NCBI RefSeq assembly: GCF_023856365.1
Contig: NC_064540.1
Span: 7,053,001 to 7,117,000 of the forward strand
Direction: 5' to 3'
Length of the DNA stretch: 64,000 nt
Origin: Brienomyrus brachyistius
Lineage: Eukaryota; Chordata; Actinopteri; Osteoglossiformes; Mormyridae
The notes beneath the pieces were generated by a model. That model searched no databases, had not been told where the DNA came from, and worked only from the letters and a program-made list of their open reading frames with translations. The number at the start of each line of letters is the position of its first letter. Within the stretch, counting starts at the first letter, position 1. Below are positions 23,801 to 34,200 of the stretch, piece after piece. The position numbers and the translations under genes are program-made.

Positions 23801-26800
23801 TTGAAAACATATCACCATAGCATTACAGAAGATGCCTGGGGATGCAGATACGTTGACGTATCATCAAAAAGGAGACTCCGTTCTGCGGTAAAGCTCGGTT
23901 TTACAGCCCTCCTGGCACCGGCCTCTACATCGGGACCATGAGTATTTGAACATATTTATAAAATATATCACCTTGCAAATTAAGACCTGGAGTCTTTTTT
24001 TAAGTAAGGGGGGGGGCGCTCATGAGGCCGTGAGAAGTATCTGAAAACCAGGGCAGAAGAAGCTCCACCTCCCCCACCAGTAGAAAACAATGCCTCTTAT
24101 TATATGGTCCTTTAGCAGGACCGGACGGTGGAGGAACTTTGGTTTCTTTTCATTCCAGGAGAGGAATTCTCGGGATAAAGCTCCCGGAGCGCCTGACAGG
24201 CCAGATGTGAGCTCGCGGGCTCCACATCAGCAGCTGCTGATGCTGTCCATGCGTCTCTCCACTGGAACCTTCCGCAGACTGGCCACTCCCGCAGCTGTCA
24301 GACCTGGATTCGCTTCACCCTATTAGCATTTGATTTACGCCTATTGCCAAAAGCTATAACAGCTCAGGATCTTAGGAAGCAGCTCAATGCTGGAAAAATC
24401 AATATTACATACTTGGTTTATGGGAGGCGTTCAAGCACACAATGATTGTCTAGAAGGCACTTGTTTTGGAGAAGCAATCGCATTCCATCATTTCAAACTA
24501 GACAAAAAGAGGATTCTGCACTGCAGTACTTACTGTGACACAAAAGTGCTGATTTCACCAAACTCAGAGCCATCTATGACTATATTAAGGCTGGTGACAG
24601 TTCTAGGGCCATTGTTCTCCTGCAAATAAAGGACATTTGCTTTCAGTGAAGTGTTCAGAGAATTCTAAGTAAATGTTTAAGGCAAAACAAAAAGTTTACA
24701 TTCAACACAACATTAATGTAGTGTGTGGAAATTCCACTGAGGCTACAAGCAAAGCAGCCCTTACACTGGACATATAACCTTACTATTTGCTAAAAAAAAT
24801 CTATTTTATAAGATCAAAGCTTTTATCAGTTATGCATTTGTCCCATACAAACACATGAATATATATATTAATGCAATTAATTCTATCAAGTGACAAAAAA
24901 GTTATATGGCAGCTAAGACAGAAACATTTTCTGGGAAAGTTTTGTAGCAGCATAAAACAAAAAAACGTACGTTCTGCTGAACCACAGCATTAGGTAATGG
25001 ACATATATCATGCCAAAACAGTCCAGTTTTCTTGGTTTTTTAAATTTCACACATCTAACCGGAAAAGCACAAATTAGAGAAAGATTTTCCATGAAAAAAG
25101 TACATGGCTTCATACTACCCCCTAGTGTTAGGAAACTGACATGGCAACTCATGGTTCAAACAATAGTTTCAGTCAAAAGGTTACAAAAAAGTGCACGTAT
25201 CAAAAAGCATACCACAATAAATTAAAATTCAAATTTAGCAAAAGAAATAAAAAACAAATTAAGAGAATGCAAACTTTTACACAATACCAAACAGGAAATA
25301 AAAAATAATAATAGTTACCTGAACATCTGTCAACTCAAATTCTACCTGGAAAGCCAGTTGACAGCAGTAACCAGTAAGCCTGTGTCGCTGGATAATTTTG
25401 CTTTTACCTGGAAACAGAAATCATGGAATTATTTGCTAAACTTTATTTATAGGCAACCAAGATACTGAATAATTTTACAATGTCAAAGTAAGGTGGTTAC
25501 TGCATGATGAACCAGTGTTCGGCTACAATCTCTGCAGTTTCATAGCAAAAGACCCAGAATGAGAAAATCGTAATTTAGGATTAACTCACTTTTTTCCAGG
25601 GTCTTCACTCTACACTCTGTCAGAACAATTCCGTTCATTTTGGTCTGCCGGGCAAGATCTTTCTCCAGCTTCTCCAATTCCATCACAAGATTTGAAGCTG
25701 CATCCATATCACCTTCCCCATATCCTGTTGTTGACTTTGCACTTAGAGATGTCCTGAAATAAGCACATCCACGTTCTCCTCAAGGGTCACTGACACCATG
25801 ATAAATCACTTGGTTTGTTAGGCACACATGAAAACCCTATTTTTTTACACAGAGGTAGAGATTTCAGGCCCAGAGAGCACAAATCCAGACCGAGATTTTG
25901 TTTCAACCAACCAGTTGAGTGCTCTGTGACTGTCACTCTTTATACTCAATTGGTTGGTTGAAACAAAATCCTGGTCTGGATTTGTACTCTCTGGACCTAA
26001 AATCTCCACCTCTGTTCATACATAAAAATTCTCTGCAAAACACAAAATAGCATCGGCTTAGTACGGAGCAAGTAATAAATAATAAATTGTGCAAATTACA
26101 AAGAACGGTTAACTTACAAAAGTTTAGGCCTGTCCTTATCAAAGACCTCTCTTTCATTGTTTTCCAGTTGTTCTTGCAATTCTGCAATTTCTTCTTGTAG
26201 AAGTTTAATTTCTGCTTCATAAGTTTCCTCCATAGCTTTCTATATTTGGGATTAAATGAAAATACATTAGATATTCAATGCATTTCTTTGAGGATACACA
26301 GGCACGAAAAATGTGGCTTGACGTTTTTACAAGAAACAGACTAATTTTCACTACCAGCCAAGTCTCTGAAATCCTAAGAGAGCACAGTTGGTCAGTTCTA
26401 TAGCACCAGTAATGGAATTAGAATAGAAGAGAATGGACTCGCTTTGCTGTTGTATCCCAACTATCAAACTTTACTGCATAATGGATAATGGGTAGCACTC
26501 TTAACTAAATGCACGAAATATCTGCAACAGCTGCCCAGCTGTGATGGCTCCTGTATGGTGAAGTGCAGCTTAATTAAACCACCCCAGTTCCAGACCTGGA
26601 GCACTGTTAGTTCTCAGCAGTCTGAGAACATCTGAGGGCTCTCTCTCAGTTGATTTGTAGAACCATGTGCTTAACCACACTTAATATGAAATCTGAAATG
26701 AAGGAGTACTATCTAGGACAAGGAGCTGTTAGACACAACCCCTGTGAGTGGTAATGAACGGAAGTTGCCTTCTGTGTGTATACGCAACACATCTTAATGG

Positions 26801-27490
26801 AAGGGTTATATTTGAGTGACTGAAACTCTGAAATGGAAATAAAATAGATTTGTGTAATAGTGGTTTCACTGCTATGACCATTCACAAGGCTATTCAATAT
26901 TTTGGAAAAATGAAGTAAGTCAGTCAGTCTGTCAGTCAGTCTATCGCCACTCGTCTTCTATAAGCATTTATCCAGTATACGGTCGATAGGGAACTGCACC
27001 CTGTCCCAAAAAGGACCCGACAAAGGAGGCAGGCGGTATGTGTACGTCCGATTTAACTATCAACTACATAAACATTATAGCAATATCCAGTGTAACTCGA
27101 ATAAAACCTTAACTAAAGGTCGTCGGTATTTTTTTAGACCCAGAACAGACGATTTCATCCACTTCAGTTTGCTTGGTACAAACTGGAAAGCCATTTCCAG
27201 TTATTTAAAAACTACTCTACAACCCTGTCCATATTTATTCGTGACACTCGCTTAGCAAAATGTACATTCGTGGACGTTTACAAAGGCTGCAGTGTCAGGG
27301 GAGGGCTGACACTTTCCCGATCCCGTTCACAGCTCAAACTTCTGTCAATTTGTCGACTAAACCTGCATATACGGTTTTCACTAATCGACAGTAGAAATAT
27401 GCCATGCTTGTTTACGACAATTATCAATCAACATGCAAGTCAGAGGCAAAACAACTAAAAGCCAACAAACGTAAACACTGGAGACTTACC
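17809..27490 (-). CDS. cenpp: Centromere protein P (CENP-P), C-terminal exons not located
   Basis: CENP-P is a subunit of the CENP-O/P/Q/U/R part of the constitutive centromere-associated network at kinetochores. Minus-strand exons: a non-coding first exon ending at 27490; then 26239-26118 (ATG at 26233), 25753-25590, 25407-25319, 24619-24534 and 17905-17809. Reading phases chain as 2, 1, 0, 2, 0 across junctions, giving 184 aa. The start is an acidic coiled coil (METTYE-like MEETYEAEIKLLQEEIAELQ). Family hallmarks follow: QRHRLTGYCCQLAFQVEFEL, VTSLNIVID, and FFRTLRRFSQWFEHRSRTF, all close to human CENP-P in the same order. About 100 C-terminal residues of the family length are missing. Their exons must lie left of 17809, possibly beyond OGN or outside the window. 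The intron 17906-24533 carries a 65-bp minisatellite. OGN lies antisense on the downstream side, as in mammals. Confidence 0.88.
19984..20140 (-). mobile_element. tRNA-derived SINE, minus orientation, abutting a minisatellite
   Basis: Contains GGGGTTAAGGACCTTGCTCA and, at its right end, the inverse of a tRNA-like head (degenerate B box GATTTGAACTCAC, then CCATAGACGCAGATCC). Its right end runs directly into the 65-bp tandem array beginning at 20136. Confidence 0.6.
20136..20720. repeat. 65-bp minisatellite, nine copies, in CENPP intron
   Basis: Unit starts recur at 20136, 20201, 20266, 20331, 20396, 20461, 20526, 20591 and 20656, exactly 65 bp apart. The unit is ACCGGCCCAAACACGCACCA, GACACGGGGCTGTTAAAGGT, then GAAGCAGAGCCGCGTGGTTC plus five bases. 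For most of the array the junction alternates between TTCTGCAC and TTCTACAC, suggesting a 130-bp dimer. Confidence 0.95.
20790..20990. repeat. Interspersed repeat, copy A
   Basis: Shares with 22800-23010 the blocks AATCATCTCCATTATTT, TATC(A/G)GCCGG, and CATC(A/G)GCCAATA(T/C)TGA, in the same order and spacing. This indicates two diverged copies of one mobile repeat in the same CENPP intron. The family is not identified. Confidence 0.5.
21211..21235. repeat. Poly(C) tract of 25 bases
   Basis: Homopolymer run in the CENPP intron. Similar poly(G) and poly(C) runs occur at 37953-37971 and 62171-62188. Confidence 0.97.
22800..23010. repeat. Interspersed repeat, copy B
   Basis: Diverged partner of 20790-20990: GTAATCATCTCCATTATTTC, TATCGGCCGGCAAAATC, and CATCAGCCAATACTGATATG. 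The two copies lie about 2 kb apart in direct orientation. Confidence 0.5.
25850..26014. mobile_element. Short inverted-repeat element (MITE) in CENPP intron
   Basis: A 165-bp near-perfect palindrome beginning CAGAGGTAGAGATTTCAGG and ending CCTAAAATCTCCACCTCTG, with arms of about 70 bp sharing TTTTGTTTCAACCAACCA. Flanking octamers TTTTTACA and TTCATACA match at 6 of 8, compatible with a decayed hAT duplication. It sits between CENPP exons 2 and 3. Confidence 0.65.
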
Positions 27491-28252
27491 GCTTTCAGCT
27501 TATTTTGAAGACCAGCGGAACTGCGCGCCCAGAATGGACTTTACCAACTTCGCCAAAACAGGGGGGTAGCTTGGGGGTACTTTTTACTACTTTACTCTTC
27601 CGATTACATCGAAAGAATGAATAAATATATGCAATTGTAATTATAAAATTTTCTGAAATATACAAATTTAATTCGTAAAGTAATGAATGAGAGAAATAAT
27701 GAGAGAAATAATACATCGATCTTACATAATTTTGCTGTAGTTAACTTGTAAAATATTCCTACCTTGAATTAACTAATATCGAAAACAAATAATTTATTTG
27801 AATACACATCTATTCAATTTATTTTATTATATGTTTGCTTTGTTCACGCCTTTTAGTAAATAAGCATTTTTTTAATAATAAGAATAGATTGACGGAACCT
27901 TCAAAGCGGACCCATTATTCTGTAAAGGAGTTCTGGTGGGATTGTATTTTGAAAGCACGATGTACACAGCGTTGTAGACCCATGTGTCTGTCCGCTTCAT
28001 TTTGCGGGGTAATTGTAATGTTGTAGGCATTTATAAATAGTTGATTTGGATTATGTGAAATCTTTTTTTTTTTATTCGCCTTTGTCATTTGTAGTGATTG
28101 TTTCGTTCAGATATAGATTCACGCATTGCAATAAAACTTGCGGGGACTTGTGGATTATTAAATCGAACGTCGACGACTGTTTCCGAAGAGTTCGTGTTGT
28201 CATTTAATGCTGATATTTAGGAATTAAATAAAAATAGGTTTAATAGTTTAAA
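27491..28252. promoter_or_regulatory. Probable bidirectional promoter between CENPP (-) and NOL8 (+)
   Basis: CENPP exon 1 ends, reading leftward, at 27490, and NOL8 starts at 28253, so the two genes diverge from about 0.7 kb of shared flank. The segment just right of 27490 has a short CpG-containing patch (gcgcgcccag, 27523-27532) that fits a CENPP transcription start. The rest is AT-rich. Head-to-head NOL8/CENPP is also the mammalian order. No element is defined precisely. Confidence 0.5.
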
Positions 28253-31200
28253 ATGCAGGAGGCGAAAGATGTAAAGCGTTTATATATTGGTGGTCTTAGC
28301 CACACCATTTCTCAGAAGGACATTAAAGACAGATTTGGGAAATTTGGTGAGGTGTCAGATGTTGAAATCGTAACAAGGGAAGATTTAACAGGTAAGACTG
28401 ACAGACTGCTATCAGCATTGTTACAGACCCTTTGCACTAAACCTTGTTGTTTACTAATTCTTACGTTTTTCCCTAGGTGTCCCACTGAAGACGTTTGGTT
28501 ATATCAACATAAACATTTCCGATGCAAGTCTAAAAAAATGTATGTCATCGCGGATTTTAGATAATATTTTATGTTAAGGAATGCATTTGATTTGTTTTTG
28601 TCAATTGAGTTTATATTGTTTTTAGGCATGACAGTATTAAATAAGTCCAGATGGAAGGGTGAAACACTGCAGATCGAAGTGGCAAAGGAGAGTTTTTTAC
28701 ACAGGTATGTTTAAAAAAAGGTATGGATATTGAAGAAACGAAATGAACAATAGTAATGAAATTGCCACAATCTACAGTATTTAAGATTTAAGATTTGAAG
28801 ATCAATATATTATTTTCAGTACTGTTACTCCTCCAAAAAATCTTTCAAAACAAGGGAGGCCAGCATTCATTCAAGCAACCATGCCTAATCAAAACCTTAG
28901 TGGAGACAACACAACAGTATTGTTCTCAAAATGGATAGTAACCGATAACCATATGTTATTGTGTCTTATGCTGCAGCTACTGATTTGCTCCTGGGGCAGA
29001 GAAGAGTTAAATGCCTTACCCAACTCTTTGAAATCTTTTTTGTCAAATGTTAGACATCGTGTTTGTGGGTTTCCTCTCAGAGTTTAGAAGCATGCAGTTA
29101 GTTAAGTTGGTATCTCTAAATTGCCCATAGTGTGTGAGTTTGCCTTGCAATGGACTGGAATCCCATCTAGGATCTTCCCCTGCCTCATTATTTTCTGCAT
29201 AAGTAGTTATGGAAAGTAAATACTTATGGATGGATGTAATGGATGGATGCAAGTTAGAAAATGCATCTGCTGGTTGAAGTAGAGTTTATTTATTAGTGCT
29301 TAGAGAATTCTTTAAGAGTTCCTACAAAAATCAAACCTTTTCATAGACTGGCCTTGGAACGTCAGCAAGCAGCTGCGAAGACTCAGACTTCTAAAGTGGA
29401 TCCAAAAGAGACACTGATGGACTCGTTTAAGAAGGCGGGCGTAGAGAACTTCCACATGAAGTCAGCAGTTCCAGGAACTGAGGTTCCAGGCCATAAGGTT
29501 TTTTGTGTTTTTTCCCCCTCTTTCCTACATTCTTCACCTTTAATATGCTTCAGCTAGAACTAATATTGCTGCTGCTACATTAGCACTAAGTTAGTAAAGT
29601 TAGTGGTAACAAGTAGATACTAGTAGTTATGGAGGCTTCTGCTAGTTGGCAGTGTGTGAGATGAGTCTTCTTGAGTTTCACATCCAGCATTAGGGAAGCA
29701 TTCAGTAAATCGGTTTCTAGTGAAACAGACCAAATGCACATATATTTAATAGTTTTTTTAGGTAGTTCATCCCTGTTATGGTTTAATGGCTGTTTTCATT
29801 TTGTTTTCCTGCACAGGACTGGGTTGTAAGTAAATTTGGGCGAGTTCTCCCAGTGCTTCATCTCAAAAATCAAGTCAAGAAAAAAATATCCTTTCATGTT
29901 TACTTGCCCTACACTATAAACAATAAATGGTAATTATTTAGGTCTTGCGTAATGGCAATGTTAAGGTGATATTATTTTGTATTTTTGGCTTCCCTCTGTA
30001 TCATTTTATATAGTTCTAATGAGTTTTTATTGCTGTATGTTATCATGATGTTGTAGCTTTACACTTAGTGTCATACAGTTTATTTGGTAAGTGAGACTGT
30101 TACGCACAGAACGCTACCAAAAGCGATGGGTTAGGTCTAGTTCATTACAGATAAATGCAAATAAATTAATTGTGATTTGGCTAGCCAAATTTAACTTTAG
30201 CAGCTGCTTTGGTGTCGTAAGAAAACACAGATATTTGCTGGAGGCAAATGCTAGCCTTTAGAAAGGCAATTTTTTATAGAAAATTGTGCATTTTGAGCTG
30301 ACATGTTTGCCTGGAGTCACAGGAGTGCCCTGTGACTGCTGTGGGGTACTGTGTGTGGAGGCAGGCTTCCTGTGTGTGTTGTACTTTAACTGGAGCACGT
30401 TTTTAAATATGATCCTTCAAAGCACTGCCACAACATCAAGAGGCTGGAAACCGAAATGACCAATGAGACTCCTGTGTCAAATCTAACTTGGGAAATACTA
30501 GACGCTGACAATGAAATTAGCAAGAAAAGAAGAGGTGAATTCCCACCCCAGAAATCTCTCCCTGCGAAGATCAGGAAGAATTCAGTGAGCAGAATTTTGA
30601 TGGAGTCGTATTTGGGAGCCGTGCGTGACAGTCAACCAAAGGAAGAAAAGCAGAGAAGGTTGCCGAATGGCGCTGGTAAAGTTCAACTATTGCAAGACGT
30701 TTCTGAAAATCATGGTTCTTCGGCACCCAAAAAGCATGAATGTTCTCACTTGTGGGACAGTGATGTTGATTCAGAGGAAGAAATTAAAATGTTGGTTGAA
30801 TCAGAAGATGCACGCAGTTTGGAAATGAATCTGGGAAATGAAGTTGACCTGGAAGTGGTTGGTGACGATTTTGTTCTGACTCCAAATATCCTTCGGGTCC
30901 AGGGATCCAAAATTTCTGAAGAGTTAGACGACGAGCGGGACTATGATTCGGCAGATACTGATGAAATTCTGTCCAACTGCAGAAGTTCTGGCAAGCAAAA
31001 AGTAATTACTGAAACTATAAATAGTGCAAATACCAAGCTGGAGAAGAATAGTGAGACTAAAGCAACTAGAGGAAAGAGAAAGGCCAGTTCTAAACTTATT
31101 ACGGGGGATTTTAGTCAGAGTGGAAAATCAAGCTCGGATGAAGAGGATACCAGTGGGAATGAAGATTCAGATTATGAGGCTATGATGGCCAACTGTTACC

Positions 31201-34200
31201 GGCTTGAGCTTTCTCTAGCGGATTTGGAGAACCTGGCAAAAGGGCCTTCAGCCAGTTCTGAAGAGGACTGCCAAAGGCCTACTTCACACAAGGAACCTAG
31301 TCAGTCTTCAGCAGCGGTATTGCCACACAAAACAAAGCCATCAGCAGCAAAGTCTGGCAACACACCCGATGCTATTTTGGCGGCTATTTTGGCAGATGAC
31401 AGTAGTGATGAGATGTGTGATAGAATGAAAAAGAAGAGGAAAACCTCATCTCTGAGCCTTCCAGCCTTCGTGGGAACAAAGTCCCTCTGTGGGCTAATGA
31501 ATGGGGCTCAACCGGACTTTAACGTGAGAAGAAAAAAGCAGGAGGACTTCATGATGACAGAATCTGAATCGAAGCCAACACTGGGTTCCTCCTCAGATTC
31601 AGTACTGTCAGAAAAGCAAAGCGACGACACAGAAACCCCAACAAATCAACCAAAAGACAAAGCGGTGAATTCAAAGCCCTTGTCAATTAACGGCGACATG
31701 GCAGCGAAGAGAGAGAATGGAGAATCAGAGGAGGCCAGCAGCTCAGAGGATGAAGAAGCCGAACGATCACCCAAAAAGTCCAAACGGCAACCTAAAATAA
31801 AAGTAAAATCCAATGATGCACCCAGCTGCGGATCTCAACCCAGTTTGTCGGATACCCAGTATTCAGCAAGCGGGGATTCCAAAGGGAACCGTGGTCAGAT
31901 TAAGGATGTTGTGCTTCCAAAAATGCCTCAGTCTTATTCTGAGAAGACGGAACCCCATAATAAGACTCCTCAGTGTCCAGGGATCGCACGGACATCTGAG
32001 AAGCAGCAGGAGGACAACCAGAAACGTCTTGCGGCCCTGGAGCAGAAACAGAAGGAGGCCGAGCAACAGAAGAAGCTCATCCAGAGTGCTCTGTCCAAAT
32101 TGGTAAGTTTTGCGGATTCAGCCAAGTGCTACAAGTTTGGCATAATGAAATGAGCCAGGAAAATGGGCTCATTCAAGCATCTCTCTTCTTTCCTAAGGAC
32201 AAACCTGGGACCAGTCAAGGCAAACACGTCGTGTTTTACTCCGATGACGAAAGCGAAGAGGAGGTACAAGTTGCCACTGAAAACCCAAGCAAGACCTTGT
32301 TTGAGGACAGCTCTGAGTTGTCCGAAGACAGTGCTAGCGAAGTGGAACCAGGCAAACTCAGACAGTCCAGCAAAGATTTCACCGTCAAGGTATGTTTTGT
32401 AAGCTATTTAAGTTAATATAATTCTGTGTTTTTATTGTCAGTGAATGATGGTTACCACTGTAAAGATTTGGTGTTAATTGTCAGGTGTCTGAATGAAAAA
32501 AGATCTCACTAATTTCATTGGTTTCATTTTTATCTGCTGAACGGTTTAATATATTCCTATATAGGAATTTCAGAAACAGGGAGGCAGCAAACTGTTTCTC
32601 AGCAGTGAGGATGAGGATGATGAAGAAGAAGAAGAAGATGATGATCAGAGGTTTCACATCAAGCCCCAGTTTGAGGGCAAGGCTGGACAGAAGGTGAGAA
32701 TGCTTGGTGGTCTGTGACTCGGTGGATTAGGATGCTGTATCTGTAACTGGAATCTCACATGTTCCAATCCCAGAGTTGGCAGAGTGATTTCGGTGTTGGG
32801 TCATTTACCCGCAGTTACTGTCTGGTGCTGCTGTCTCAGAAATGCAGATTGCTGTAAATAAAAACATCTGCTAAAGCAGGGGTGGCCAATCTTATATGCA
32901 AAGGATTGGTGTGTATGTAGGCTTTTGGGGCAACCTTTAGGTCAGCTGTCCAAACTCAGGTGTGAGGACTTTATAGCTAATCGGTCCTCCAATTAGTAAT
33001 CTAATTAGGGAGTTGCAACGAAAACCCGCACACGCACCAGCCCTTTCTGGTTAAGATTGCTCACCCTATGCTAAAGAAATCTAAATTGTCGGTGTGTGTG
33101 GTTTCTGGGGGAAGAAACTTATGTTACCGATTTTTCCACCATGTAGCTAATGAAGCTGCAGTCCAGATTCGGGACTGATGAGAGATTTCGCATGGATTCC
33201 AGATTTCTGGAAAGTGATGAGGAGGCCAGTACTGCAGGTCAGGCTGCACATGATACTAATGTTGAGACTTGATTTTCCAAATAAAATATATAGCTGTCTA
33301 CCAGCTTCTTTATTTTCCTAAAAAATAATCAGTTCTGAATTCTGTGGGGAAAATATGATTTAAAAAAAAAAAAAAACATTTTTCGTATTCTTTTTCAGCC
33401 ATTTGGTTAGATCATGTTGTTCAGTTTCATTGCGGAAATCTCTTCTAATACCTCAGGCACAGAAGACAATCATGTTTTTATGTTTCATGTTTTCTGTTAA
33501 ACTTTTTATTCTTTCTTATTTTCAATACAGATCCTAAGTCTTGCAGTGGTCTTGAGGTAGAGCTGGAAGAGGAAAAAAAGAAGAATCTAAATATCTTGGA
33601 AAGCGTTCTGCATGTCGGCCTGCAGGCTTCTGAGGCAAGCAAAGAAAGTGTAAAGAGCAAAACATTTAGGTAAGGATTACCTTAAATGTGCCATAGAATG
33701 TATTTTTCAGTGTTTTGAAATGTTCTGTGCGGTCTACATAGAATGTATGTGAACTTGGTTTGGATGGAAAATGTACAGAAGTGGTTTTACAGGCCCATTT
33801 ACAACCCAAATTTGGCCCAAGAAAGAAACGAGATGTTTTCCCTTATTTGGTGGGCTCATTAATATGTTGATTAGCTCTTTTTTGATTGGCTGACAGTGAG
33901 GCACTGAAATGGCTCATACAGAACCAGCATCTCTACAGTCATGTACTGCATTACAACATTTCAGTCGACGGACCACGTATGTGATGGTGGTCCCATTAGA
34001 TTGTAACAGCTGAAAAATTCCTGTGCCCTATAACGTTATAGTGCAACGCACTACTCGTGTTCGTGGCGAAGCTATGTGAACAAACCTACTGCCCTGCCAG
34101 TCGTGTATCACTGTATCGCATGCAGTAATGTACAGTACATAGTAGAATGAAAATAAATAATAAAGTATGCATTTGCCGTATAAAGCGATATGTGCGGCAA

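Larger units (their letters stand above)
17906..24533 (-). other. Large CENPP intron
   Basis: A 6.6-kb intron between the exon ending VTSLNIVID...FVS and the exon starting AEDSRSLVAFF; the split codon reforms Gln. It carries a minus-strand SINE, the 65-bp minisatellite, a poly(C) run and two copies of an interspersed repeat. No independent gene is supported inside. Confidence 0.7.
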
